This document shows positions 8,542-17,532 of a DNA stretch of 64,000 nt, in pieces. Within the stretch, counting starts at the first letter, position 1. Each line of letters starts with the position of its first letter. A program made the position numbers and the translations under genes. The notes under the pieces are model-generated. The model saw only the letters and a list, made by a program, of their open reading frames with translations, had not been told where the DNA came from and made no database searches. Source of the DNA: CAZJDV01 sp964544865 (GTDB lineage Bacteria > Chloroflexota > Dehalococcoidia > Lucifugimonadales > CAJWER01); contig CAZJDV010000005.1 in NCBI GenBank assembly GCA_964544865.1, forward strand, positions 6,579 to 70,578. The letters run 5' to 3'.

Positions 8542-8570
8542 ATTGTAGCATCTTGGAGTAACCGGAACAA
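8542..8570 (-). promoter_or_regulatory. Sigma70-like promoter for the GT4 / CDP-alcohol transferase operon
   Basis: TTGTTC (8565-8570) and TACAAT (8542-8547) with exactly 17 bp between them on the minus strand; TGC precedes the -10. Transcription would start near 8535. Confidence 0.6.
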
Positions 8571-8631
8571 GTTGGATAGTGTTCCGGCGGTGTCTCTCGG
8601 CCGTGGTCCTCTGGCGGCGCGTCGAGCAACG

Positions 8632-9300
8632 CTAGGGGCCGGTTGCGCCGCCCCACCGGCGCCACGCCAATGTCGCGGCCGCGACCACGGCGGCTCCAAA
8701 CAGGTATCCCGCGAGCACGTCGCTGAGCCAATGCGCGCCCAGGTAGATTCGTGATAGCCCGATAAGCAGCACGGCCACCGCGGAGGCGATCCTGATGCTC
8801 CGGCCTGTTCTGTCGGACATGGCGGCGCGGGAGAGGGCCAAGTTCAGGGCGCCGAGCAATACGACGTAGAACATCACGTGGCCGCTGGGGAATGAGAACC
8901 CGTCGGCCTCCTCGATGATTTGCACAAGGCTGTCTGGAGGGCGCGGACGCGCGACGATCAGTTTCATGGCGGTCCGTACCCCGTACCCGAAGATCGCGGT
9001 CGTCACGATCAGCACCCCGGCCTCACGCCTTCCCGCCATGAAGAAGGCCACCGTGGCCAGCAGCGCAAGGGGGCCGGCGATATAGGGCACGCCTGCAAAT
9101 GAGATGGTCTTAATAGCCAGATCGAGCCAGCCGGTCCGGAACGACTGCACCCACGTAGAGACCGAGAGGTCGCCGGGGAACCGGTCGTGCGACCCGGCAA
9201 GGTAGGCGAGCGCGGCCAGCGCGAGAAGGACGGCGGCGGCGGCGAGGTACTTGCCTGGCCTTGAGTCGCCGGCGATCTTTTCGCTATTGTCGGCGCTCAA
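8632..9300 (-). CDS. PAP2-family phosphatase
   Basis: Integral membrane phosphatidic acid/undecaprenyl-pyrophosphate phosphatase-type protein, 222 residues with about six helices. All three catalytic motifs are present in order: K-x6-RP as KLIVARPRP, PSGH, and S-R-x5-H-x3-D as SRIYLGAHWLSD. It probably dephosphorylates a lipid pyrophosphate or phosphatidate at the outer membrane face. The start is TTG at 9300 without a clear ribosome site, so the exact N-terminus is uncertain. It lies upstream of the glycolipid genes on the same strand, but a separate promoter intervenes. Confidence 0.9.
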   Translation of the reverse strand: MSADNSEKIAGDSRPGKYLAAAAVLLALAALAYLAGSHDRFPGDLSVSTWVQSFRTGWLDLAIKTISFAGVPYIAGPLALLATVAFFMAGRREAGVLIVTTAIFGYGVRTAMKLIVARPRPPDSLVQIIEEADGFSFPSGHVMFYVVLLGALNLALSRAAMSDRTGRSIRIASAVAVLLIGLSRIYLGAHWLSDVLAGYLFGAAVVAAATLAWRRWGGATGP

Positions 9301-9336
9301 ACGTTGTTACTGGGTGGATGTAGGATGATGGGTCTC

Positions 9337-10018
9337 CTAATCGATCTGCCCGGGATGCTTGCCGCTGCCTGGCAACTGGAGAAGGCTGTGCCTGGGGCTC
9401 CAGCTTATAGTGTAGAAGAGCACGACGATCGGCCCCATCGCCATCAGGAGCGGGATGGCCAGGTTGGCGGCCGGGCCCGAGTCCATGAGGACGCCCATGT
9501 CGAGAATCGGCACGAGCGTTAACGCCAGGAACAGAGGCAGGCCCACCTCAGCATAAACGGCGAACGTGAAAATGAGGATCAGGAGCAACAGCGCGAGGAA
9601 CGCGGTCGGATAATGCTGAAGACCATCGCCATTCCCAGGGCGCCGCGACAGGCCAGGACCGCTGGTCCCGGTGGCCCGATGCGGACCTGCCCACATCCAG
9701 GGCTAGAACGCCCGCCACCAGTAGCGCGGGCGGCAGGGCGACCGCCCAGGACACGGCGACCCCCAGGGGCAGCCACAGGAACGCGCTGAGTTCCGCACCG
9801 AGAGCGGACCACACGAGCCATCGCCCCGGCATTCGGCGCTCAAGGTCGAGGCCACGGTCCAGGAACACCAGCAAATCCCTTGCGGGCGATTCCACGCGCC
9901 GGGCGATTGTCGCTAGCAGTCCTAGGTTCAAGCTCACCGGTCCACCTATCAAATTCCAAGAGAGCGGAGTGGCATTTTCGGCTCTAGATTGGACGCCCCT
10001 CGTTATCAACCGCGACAA
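9337..10018 (-). pseudogene. Frame-broken polytopic membrane protein
   Basis: Three overlapping reading frames each carry part of one hydrophobic protein. The first (from 10018) gives amphipathic N-terminal sequence and a helix ending VAGVLALDVG. The second frame gives a helix around GALGMAMVFSII. The third gives TAFLALLLLILIF and two more helices ending at 9337. Joining them needs two single-base shifts near 9690 and 9605. This is either a recently decayed gene or two indel errors. I do not recognise the family. It overlaps the end of the M16 gene by 35 bp. Confidence 0.5.
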
Positions 10019-12638
10019 CAGGCAATCCGAGCTCCTTGAGTCCCGGCTCGATCTCCGTTCGGTCGCCGACTATCAGCACGATGAGGTGGCCATCGTCTAT
10101 TCGGCTTGAAGCGACGGCCCGGGCGTCCTCGAGGGTCACACGTTCCAGGTTAGCCATGATCGTCGAATAGTATTCGTCCGGCAGCCCGAACATGACCACG
10201 CGGCTCAGCTGCTGGAGCACCTGGCCTTGGGATTCGAACTGCGAGGGGAATCCTCGGAACATGCCCTCCTTGGCCTTGTCCAACTCGTTCTGGGTAACGG
10301 GCCGGCCTCCTCGAATGTCAGCGAACTCCTTCAAGGTCTCTGCGAGCGCCTCTTTCGTTACCGCAGTCTGGACGGAGCCCCCGGCCGTCAGCGCCGAAGG
10401 GCCGTTGAGCCAGTCGATCTGGGAGTAGTATCCATAGGTGTAGCCTTTGTCCTGGCGTAGGTTCATGAACAGGCGGGCCGTGGCATGGCCGCCGAACATG
10501 TAGTTTACCAGGAACAATGGATAGTAGTCTGGGTCGAGCCGGGTTATGGTCTTATGCGCCGCTCGTATCACCGACTGAGGCGCGCCCGGCCTGTCCACCA
10601 GGTAAACGGTGGTGGTGGCGGCCGACTCTCCTGGACCATCGAGCGCCACCGGCCCGGAAGCCGCCGGCACTGTCCAGTCGCCAAAGTACAGGGCAGCCCT
10701 GGACATCAGCTCATCTCTTTTGATGTCGCCGACTGCCAGAAGAGTTGCGTTCTGGGGTCCGATATACCCGGTGAAATGCTCGATCATCGACTCGCGCGTC
10801 ATAGCCTTGACGGAGCTCTCAGTACCGGAGGCGGAGTGTCCATAGGCGCTGTCCGCACCGTATACCAGCGCCCGCGTCGCCCGGTGGGAAATGGCGGACG
10901 GGTCGGTGGCGATGCGCTTCAGATCGGCGAGACGCTCCTTCCGCACGCGCTCTAGCTCGTGCGGCGGGAAGGACGGGTTCTTGAGGATATCGGCGATAAC
11001 CTCCATGGCCCGCGGCCAGTGGGCGGTAAGGGTCTCGGCGGAGACCATCATGTGCTCCCTGCCCGTAGTGGTGTGGAGCGACGACCCGAGAAACTCCATC
11101 TCCTCGGCTATCTGCTGGCTCGTGCGGTTCGAAGTGCCCTCGGCCAGCATGGCAGTTGTCATCTGGGCCAGCCCTGGCGCGTCCGGCGGGTCGTTGGTCG
11201 CCCCAACCTGGAGGACCACACCCATCGCGACCAGGGGCAGCCCGGGCTTTTCGATATACAGGATGTCGAGGCCATTGGCGAGCGTTTCGCGCCGCGGTAC
11301 GGGTGAGGTGAACCCCTTGGGCTTCGCACCGCCGGGCATCACCGAACGGTCGACGGAGCTTGCCGAAGTGCTCGTGGTCTGCTCGGGCAGCACGGCAAGC
11401 CGGACGCGGTCGGATTGCAGATACCTGAGTGCCACGCGGGTCGCATCCTCCGGGCTGACCAATTCGTAGCGTTGGATATCCGTGTTGATGATTCCCGGGT
11501 CACCTGCTATCACGTTGTAGTAGTTGAGCTGGTCGGCGATTCCACCGGTGCCGCCCAGATGCTCCAATTGCATGACGTGATAGCTCTGGATGCGGTTGAA
11601 GGCTCGGGCGATTTCCTTTGCCGAGGGCGGCTCCCTGCGTATGCGATCAAGCTCCTCCTCGACGACGACCTGGATCTCGTCCAGGGTGTGCCCCGGGCTG
11701 GCCGTTGCCTGGATCATGAACTCACCGGCGATCTCCTGCGCATAGTTCCAGACGCTGACATCGCGCGCGATCTGCTTTTCGTAGACCAGCGAGCGATACA
11801 GCCGCGAGCTCTTTCCATCAGCCAGCACTGTCGCCAGGACGTCCAGCGGGGCCTCGTCGGCATCGAAGGCTGGGGGCGCGGGCCACACGAGCTGGAGCCT
11901 GGGGAGTGGTACTTTGTCGATGACGTCGAGGCGCGCCTCACCCTTGATCGTCGATCCCAGCCGTTCGAGCCGGTGTATCGGCGGACCCGCGAGGATGTCT
12001 CCGAAATAGCGCTCCACCAGGCGCCTGGCCTCCGAGCCGTCGAAGTCCCCTGCGATAGCCAGGCTTGCATTGGATGGAGAGTAGAACCGGCGGAAAAAGT
12101 CTCTGACGTCCTCCAGGGAAGCGGCGCTCAAGTCCTCCTGTGAGCCGATGATCGGCCAGCTATAGGGATGAGGCGGAGGGAAGATCATCGGTTGGAGCAT
12201 GACGTGGGCTATCCCGTACGGTCTGTTCTCGGTGGTCTCGCGCCTCTCGTTCTTGACTACGTCGCGTTGAAGGTCCAGCCGCTCCTGGTCCAACGTATCG
12301 AGCAAGAAGCCCATCCGGTCGGACTCTAGCCACAGGGCCAGCTCGAGGTACTCGGAGGGCACGTTCTCCCAGTAGTTGGTCCGGTCCGAGCTCGTGCTGC
12401 CGTTGACGTTGGCGCCAATGTCTTGCAGAGGACCGAAGAACAGCTTGTTGTAGTTCTTCGACCCCTCGAACATCACGTGCTCGAAGAGGTGCGCGAAGCC
12501 GGTGCGCCCGGAATCGTCGTTCTTGGATCCTACGTGATACCAGAGATTGACCGCGGTCATCGGGATGCGGTGGTCCTCGTGAAGTATGACCTGGAGCCCG
12601 TTGGGCAGCGTGAATTTCTCGTGCGGGATGGATATCAT
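9984..12638 (-). CDS. M16 family zinc metallopeptidase (two-domain, pitrilysin/processing-peptidase type)
   Basis: 884 residues with two M16 halves. The N-terminal half has the inverted zinc motif HLFEH (H-x-x-E-H) at about 53-57. The C-terminal half lacks it and would be the regulatory lobe, as in YmxG/PqqL-type single-chain proteins. The ATG at 12638 is preferred to an upstream start at 12839 because GGAG lies 8 nt before it and an extended -10 promoter (12682-12690) falls inside the longer version. No signal peptide is evident at this start, so a cytoplasmic peptidase degrading small peptides is likely. Confidence 0.92.
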   Translation of the reverse strand: MISIPHEKFTLPNGLQVILHEDHRIPMTAVNLWYHVGSKNDDSGRTGFAHLFEHVMFEGSKNYNKLFFGPLQDIGANVNGSTSSDRTNYWENVPSEYLELALWLESDRMGFLLDTLDQERLDLQRDVVKNERRETTENRPYGIAHVMLQPMIFPPPHPYSWPIIGSQEDLSAASLEDVRDFFRRFYSPSNASLAIAGDFDGSEARRLVERYFGDILAGPPIHRLERLGSTIKGEARLDVIDKVPLPRLQLVWPAPPAFDADEAPLDVLATVLADGKSSRLYRSLVYEKQIARDVSVWNYAQEIAGEFMIQATASPGHTLDEIQVVVEEELDRIRREPPSAKEIARAFNRIQSYHVMQLEHLGGTGGIADQLNYYNVIAGDPGIINTDIQRYELVSPEDATRVALRYLQSDRVRLAVLPEQTTSTSASSVDRSVMPGGAKPKGFTSPVPRRETLANGLDILYIEKPGLPLVAMGVVLQVGATNDPPDAPGLAQMTTAMLAEGTSNRTSQQIAEEMEFLGSSLHTTTGREHMMVSAETLTAHWPRAMEVIADILKNPSFPPHELERVRKERLADLKRIATDPSAISHRATRALVYGADSAYGHSASGTESSVKAMTRESMIEHFTGYIGPQNATLLAVGDIKRDELMSRAALYFGDWTVPAASGPVALDGPGESAATTTVYLVDRPGAPQSVIRAAHKTITRLDPDYYPLFLVNYMFGGHATARLFMNLRQDKGYTYGYYSQIDWLNGPSALTAGGSVQTAVTKEALAETLKEFADIRGGRPVTQNELDKAKEGMFRGFPSQFESQGQVLQQLSRVVMFGLPDEYYSTIMANLERVTLEDARAVASSRIDDGHLIVLIVGDRTEIEPGLKELGLPVVAVDNEGRPI

Positions 12639-12681
12639 TCGAGACTCCGGATATTGAGAGTGGGGCGAGCGAACGTCTAGA

Positions 12682-12690
12682 ATTATAGCA
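12682..12690 (-). promoter_or_regulatory. Extended -10 promoter for the M16 peptidase gene
   Basis: TGCTATAATT on the minus strand (TATAAT at 12682-12687, TG one base upstream) puts the transcription start near 12675, 37 nt before the ATG. No good -35 box is seen, as expected for an extended -10. Confidence 0.65.
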
Positions 12691-12849
12691 TCACCCGAAG
12701 GGGATTCACGCGCCCAGTCTGTTCCGCGGGAGTTATGGTGTAATACGGGCCGGCGGAGCTCGGTCCGGTCTCCAATAACGGGGCAGGGCGGTGGGATGCG
12801 GCCGAGCATGGGATGGGCGGCCAGGGCATGGAAAAGCAACCGCGCGCCG

Positions 12850-12863
12850 TCGTAATACGTATT
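12850..12863. promoter_or_regulatory. Perfect 14-bp palindrome, candidate operator upstream of ftsH
   Basis: GTAATACGTATTAC is a perfect AT-rich palindrome in a GC-rich background. It lies 33 bp upstream of the ftsH extended -10 element. The symmetry suggests a dimeric repressor or activator site; the regulator is not identifiable. Confidence 0.45.
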
Positions 12864-12895
12864 ACATAATGATGGATGGCGGGGCTGTGCCGCAG

Positions 12896-12904
12896 CATGG
12901 TATG
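12896..12904 (+). promoter_or_regulatory. Extended -10 promoter for ftsH
   Basis: TGGTATGAT (TGn followed by TATGAT at 12899-12904) gives transcription from about 12911 and a leader of about 55 nt to the ftsH ATG. Confidence 0.55.
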
Positions 12905-12965
12905 ATGTAGCTGGAAGCGCCTTGGCGGAGGTACGTAATGAGGCGCTGGTCGTCTTGGAGGACGA

Positions 12966-14823
12966 ATGACCTCTCGCTGGATGCGTAATGGCTTCATCTA
13001 TCTGCTCATCGTCGTGGCCGTTATCGCCATTTTCTTTACCCTCTTCTCCGACGTAAGCGACTCGAGAGAGATTCCGATCGACGATGTCATCAGCATGGCC
13101 AAGCGCGGGCAGATCGAGATGATTGAGGTGAGAGGTGACAGACTGACGGTCATCACCACCCGCGGGGAGGCCCTCACGTCACGCAAGGAGCCGAACTACA
13201 GCATGGTGGAGATGCTGCAGAACTCCGGCATAGACCCCCTGGCCGCCAACCTACATATAGAGGTCAAAGGGTCGAGCGGGCTGGGAAGTCTATTCGGAAT
13301 CCTCCTCAATTTCCTGCCGCTGATCTTCTTTGGCGCCGTCCTGCTATTCATGATGAGGCAGGCCCAGGGCAACTCTAGCCAGACGTTCAGCTTCGGGCGC
13401 AGCCGGGCCCGCATGATGGTCGGCAACATGCCCAATGTCAGCTTCGACGACGTCGCCGGCGCGGACGAGGCCAAGGAGGAACTCGAGGAGGTAGTTGAGT
13501 TCTTGAAGTACCCGGAGAGGTTCCTGTCGCTGGGCGCCCGCATCCCGCGTGGAGTGCTGCTGGTAGGTCCCCCGGGCACGGGCAAGACCTTGCTGGCCCG
13601 CGCCGTTTCTGGAGAGGCAGGAGTGCCCTTCTTCTCCATCAGCGGCAGCGAGTTCGTGGAGATGTTCGTCGGCGTGGGCGCCGCCCGCGTGAGAGACCTG
13701 TTCGACCAAGCCAAACGCAACGCGCCCTGCATAGTGTTCGTCGACGAGATCGATGCGGTTGGCAGGCACCGTGGCGCAGGCCTCGGTGGCGGTCACGACG
13801 AGCGCGAGCAGACGCNNNNNNNNNNTGGTGGAGATGGACGGATTCGATTCGAGTTCCAACGTCATAGTCCTGGCGTCCACCAACCGCCCCGACATCCTCG
13901 ACCCCGCACTGCTGCGGCCCGGGCGATTCGATCGCCGCGTGACGCTGGACAACCCTGACATCAAAGGCCGCGAGGCAATCCTGGCGGTCCACGCGAAAGG
14001 CAAGCCGTTGGCCGATGACGTCGACCTGGGGAGAATCTCCAAGTTGACGCCCGGTTTCAGCGGCGCCGATCTGATGAACCTTGTCAACGAGGCTGCGATA
14101 CTCGCCGCCCGCAGGAGCCGGAGCGACATCAGCATCGACGAGTTGGTGGAGTCGGTGGATAGGGTCATGCTGGGCCCGGTCAGAAAGTCCAGAGTCATCT
14201 CAGAGCGCGAGCAGAAGATCACGGCCTATCACGAGTCCGGGCACGCGCTGGTCGGGCATCTGTTGACTCACGCCGACCCTATTCAAAAGGTCACGATCGT
14301 GTCACGGGGCGCCACCGGCGGGCACACAAGGTTCCTTCCCGAGGAAGACCGGCAGTACTGGACGCTGAACCAGTTCAAGGATATGATGGCCATGGCGATG
14401 GGCGGCCGGGTGGCAGAGGAGGCCATCTTCGGAGAGGACGAGATCACTACCGGCGCAAGTAACGATTTGGAACACGCCACGGATCTGGCGCGTACGATGG
14501 TCACGCGATACGGAATGAGCGAGAAGCTGGGGCCTCGGACGTTCGGCAAGAGGGAGGAGCTGATCTTCCTCGGGCGCGAGATATCCGAGCGGCGGGACTA
14601 CAGCGACAAGGTGGCCGAAACCATTGACGATGAGGTTCACACGCTGGTCGGAACTGCATACGCCACAGCGATGAAGGTGCTGAAGGAGAACCTGGACAAG
14701 CTGCACGAGTTGGCCCAGTATCTCCTGGAGCACGAGACCGCCGATAGAAAGGTCATAGCGGGACTGTTCGATTCGCCGCAGGTGGCCGGTGGCCCGGCGC
14801 CCGAGCCCTCTCCGGCAGGCTAA
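12966..14823 (+). CDS. ftsH: ATP-dependent zinc metalloprotease FtsH
   Basis: Membrane-anchored AAA+ quality-control protease. Residues 8-27 and about 105-123 are the two membrane helices. Walker A GPPGTGKT, Walker [10 protein letters not shown] and the zinc motif HESGH are all present. The N gap at 13816-13825 interrupts it between EREQT and VEMDGF. Family conservation predicts LNQLL there, meaning 12 missing bases rather than the 10 placeholder Ns; restoring them joins both halves in frame and gives 619 residues, the normal FtsH length. GGAGG lies 5 nt before the ATG at 12966. The apparent frame break is therefore an assembly artefact. Confidence 0.97.
13816..13825. other. Assembly gap (10 N)
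   Basis: Ten placeholder Ns inside ftsH. Conserved flanking residues imply a true gap of 12 bases. Confidence 0.99.
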
Positions 14824-14925
14824 TCGCCAGGTACTGCCGTCCGGTGCCCGACGACTTCAGATCGACGACGGTCTACCTGTGGGCGCTGGTGGTCGTCTCC
14901 CTCTGAAATCGCACGAGCCGCATCA

Positions 14926-14954
14926 TATCCAGCCGCTCTCGTGGCGGCTGGATA
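14926..14954. terminator. Bidirectional terminator-like hairpin between ftsH and the aminotransferase
   Basis: TATCCAGCCGC (14926-14936) pairs perfectly with GCGGCTGGATA (14944-14954) around a 7-nt loop. It lies between two convergent genes, which fits a shared transcription stop, although only short T-rich sequence follows. Confidence 0.55.
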
Positions 14955-14967
14955 CCTTGCTCTATTG

Positions 14968-16077
14968 TCAGGTCGAGCCCACTGCGCCTTGTGCGGAGAA
15001 TCCGACTGCCGGGAGAGCCGCCGCCAGGGCGTCAAGCACACCCTGTATGTCATCCGGGGTCGTCCAGCCCATGTGGCCGATGCGGAAGATCTTGCCGTCC
15101 ACCGGGCCCTGCCCGCCGCCGAGGATCACGCCGTGCTCCTCGCGCACCATCGCAAGCAGACTCTTTGAGTCTATCCCGGCCGGCACCGAAACCGCGGTCA
15201 CCGTGTCGGAAGCGACCCGCTCGTCGGGGAAGATGGACAGTCCGAGCCCCTTGATGCCTTCGCGGGTCATCCGGGCGATCGAGGCGTGCCGCTCCAGCAG
15301 CCCGCCGATGCCCTCCGCCACGATCTTGTCCATCGCCACGTCAAGGGCGAAATAGACCGAGAGCGCGGGTGTGTAGGGCGGCTGGCCCTTTTCGTAGTAA
15401 GACTGAAACTTCGACATGTCGAGGTAGTATCTCGGCATGGTGGCCCCGGCGTGGGCCTCCCACGCCCGTTGGCTGAAGCTGACGAAGGCCAGCCCGGGGG
15501 GCAGCATCCATCCCTTCTGCGACGCCGTGGCCACCACGTCGCACCCCCAGGCGTCCGTGCGAAGAGGCAGAGAGCAGACGCTGCTGATGCCGTCGACCAG
15601 CAAAAGCTTGTCAAACTCCCCCTTCACGACGCCCGCGATCGCCTCAAGGTCGTTGGTGACTCCCGTAGAGGTCTCGTTATGGGTGACGAGCACGGCTTCG
15701 ATGTCCGGCTCATGGTCCAGGGCCTTGCGAAGGTCGTCGATGTCGACGGCGCTGCCCCAGGGGAACCTCAGATCAGTGACGTCGGCGCCAAAGATCCGGG
15801 CGATGTCCCCGAACCGGTCCCCGAAAAACCCGATGCTGGTATTCAGCACCTTGTCTCCCGGTGACAAGGTGTTCACCACGGCTGCCTCCATCGCGCCCGT
15901 GCCCGAAGTGGTCAGTATGTAGACATCGCTCTCGGTCTCGAACACCTGCTTTATCCGTGCCGTGACGCGGTAGAGCAGGTCCTTGAACTGGGGGCCGCGA
16001 TGATTCATCATGGGCGTGGCCATAGCCTCTAGAATGTCCTCGGGTACGGGAATCGGGCCGGGGATTCGCAGGTTCAA
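14968..16077 (-). CDS. Class V aminotransferase (alanine-glyoxylate / serine-pyruvate type)
   Basis: PLP-dependent enzyme of fold type I, 369 residues. The N-terminal PGPIPVPEDILEAM and the MNHRGPQF segment are typical of alanine-glyoxylate/serine-glyoxylate aminotransferases. The PLP-binding Asp lies in LLVDGISS, and the Schiff-base lysine is in ASQKGWMLPPG. The start is TTG at 16077 with GGAGG 6 nt upstream. Likely reactions are transamination between serine or alanine and glyoxylate or pyruvate; the pair is not determinable. It is transcribed alone from a TGCTACAATT promoter. Confidence 0.92.
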   Translation of the reverse strand: MNLRIPGPIPVPEDILEAMATPMMNHRGPQFKDLLYRVTARIKQVFETESDVYILTTSGTGAMEAAVVNTLSPGDKVLNTSIGFFGDRFGDIARIFGADVTDLRFPWGSAVDIDDLRKALDHEPDIEAVLVTHNETSTGVTNDLEAIAGVVKGEFDKLLLVDGISSVCSLPLRTDAWGCDVVATASQKGWMLPPGLAFVSFSQRAWEAHAGATMPRYYLDMSKFQSYYEKGQPPYTPALSVYFALDVAMDKIVAEGIGGLLERHASIARMTREGIKGLGLSIFPDERVASDTVTAVSVPAGIDSKSLLAMVREEHGVILGGGQGPVDGKIFRIGHMGWTTPDDIQGVLDALAAALPAVGFSAQGAVGST

Positions 16078-16117
16078 CTTCAGCCTCCAGGAGTCGTAGT
16101 GCCTTGCGGTCGCAAGA

Positions 16118-16126
16118 ATTGTAGCA
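16118..16126 (-). promoter_or_regulatory. Extended -10 promoter for the aminotransferase gene
   Basis: TGCTACAATT on the minus strand (TACAAT at 16118-16123). Transcription from about 16110 leaves a 33-nt leader before the TTG start at 16077. Confidence 0.6.
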
Positions 16127-16230
16127 CGGGGGCACCGCGCCGTTGGAGCCGGACCACGGTTCTGGGAAGATAAAACAGACTCCCTGACGGCCTAAGAAAC
16201 GCGCCGCCGACGCACGCCCGGGCAGGCCGC

Positions 16231-17478
16231 TCAGGCGATTCTGACCATGCGTCTTCGCCCGACTCTGACGATGTCCCCCGGCTTCAGGGTGACGGCCCCG
16301 GCGTTGGTCGATATCGCCTGCTCGTTGACCCTCACGGCGCCCTGGTTGATCAGCCTCCTGGCATCCGCCGAGCTCTTGGCCAGGCCCGCGCCCAGGATGA
16401 CGTCGCTGATGCGCTTGTCCGCAAGGGCATCTGGCAGGGCATAGGTCTGTATGTCGTCCGGGACTTCCTTGCGCTGCACCGTGCGCTCGAAGTAGCCCTC
16501 GGCGTCCCGGGCGTCTGCGGCGCCGTGAAACTGGGTCACCAGGTCGTGGGCGAGCCGCTTCTTGAGGCCCATGGGGTTGACCGTGCCGCCGTCCATGGCA
16601 TGGCGCATCTCCTCCAGGTCACGGTCGGGCACGTCGGTAAGGTAGTCAAAGTAGTCGATGACGGTATAGCGCCGGCCCTCCTCGCCGCCCGCCTCCCCCG
16701 TGGGATCGACCGCCGCGCTGACGTCCGGTAGGGACATCACCTTGCCGTACATCTCGTTGGGCGTCTCGTCCAGCGCGATGTAGTTGTTCAGGCTCTTGCT
16801 CATCTTGCGCACGCCGTCGGTTCCCACGAGCAGGGCCATCAGAAAGCACTGCTGTGGCCGCTGTCCCGTCATCCGCTGCAGGTCGCGTCCCACCAGCAGG
16901 TTGAATTTCTGGTCCGTGCCGCCGAATTCCACGTCCGACTCGACGGCGACGGAGTCGTGGGCCTGCAAGAGCGGGTACAGCAGCTCCGTGATGGCGATGG
17001 GTTGGTTCGCCTTGAACCGTTTGGCGAAGTCCTCGCGGGCCAGGAACTGCGCCACCGTGAAACGGCCGGTCAGGCGGATCACGTCCGTGAGCGTGAATGG
17101 GCCGAACCAGTCGCTCTGCATCCGCAACTCAGTCTTGTCACGGTCGACGATCCTGAAAAACTGGGCCATGTAGCTCTCGGCGTTTTCGAGCACCTGCTCG
17201 GCCGTTAGCATGGGGCGGGTCGCGGACTGGCCGGATGGGTCGCCGATCTGGGCCGTCCAATCTCCCACGATGACGACGACCTTGTGCCCCAGCTCCTGTA
17301 GCTGTCTCAGCTTCCGCAGGCCGACGGCGTGTCCCAGATGGAGGTCCGGCGCGCTGGGATCGAAGCCCATCTTGAGCCGAAGGGGCTTGCCAGTCTTCAG
17401 CAGCTCGATGAACTCCGACTCGACGATGATCTCGGCCACGCCACGCCTCAGCAGTCGATTCTCTTGCTCTTTGTTCAT
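16231..17478 (-). CDS. tyrS: Tyrosyl-tRNA synthetase
   Basis: Class I aminoacyl-tRNA synthetase charging tRNA-Tyr, 415 residues from the ATG at 17478 (a TTG 9 bp upstream sits on the ribosome site and is less likely). The HIGH-type motif is HLGH in PSAPDLHLGHAVG, and the second signature is KMSKS in VRKMSKSLNNY. The C-terminal 65 residues form an S4 RNA-binding domain (DARRLINQGAVRVN). The single KMSKS form with short spacing places it in the TyrZ-like subgroup. It is 54 bp downstream of ribF on the same strand. Confidence 0.97.
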   Translation of the reverse strand: MNKEQENRLLRRGVAEIIVESEFIELLKTGKPLRLKMGFDPSAPDLHLGHAVGLRKLRQLQELGHKVVVIVGDWTAQIGDPSGQSATRPMLTAEQVLENAESYMAQFFRIVDRDKTELRMQSDWFGPFTLTDVIRLTGRFTVAQFLAREDFAKRFKANQPIAITELLYPLLQAHDSVAVESDVEFGGTDQKFNLLVGRDLQRMTGQRPQQCFLMALLVGTDGVRKMSKSLNNYIALDETPNEMYGKVMSLPDVSAAVDPTGEAGGEEGRRYTVIDYFDYLTDVPDRDLEEMRHAMDGGTVNPMGLKKRLAHDLVTQFHGAADARDAEGYFERTVQRKEVPDDIQTYALPDALADKRISDVILGAGLAKSSADARRLINQGAVRVNEQAISTNAGAVTLKPGDIVRVGRRRMVRIA

Positions 17479-17532
17479 GCTATTCAACCCTCTGGCCTCG
17501 GGAGTCTTCGCGACCGGGTTTCTTGTCGACCA

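Larger units (their letters stand above)
8196..8631 (-). other. Long intergenic leader of the glycosyltransferase operon
   Basis: This 436-bp stretch has no convincing gene. It holds a promoter (8542-8570) and, close to the gene start, a 13-bp inverted repeat flanking a G-run-rich spacer (8221-8285). The predicted untranslated leader is about 340 nt, unusually long for this window. Confidence 0.6.

Noticed and set aside
13753..13958. Real frameshift in ftsH
   Set aside because: Caused by a 10-N placeholder where 12 bases are expected.
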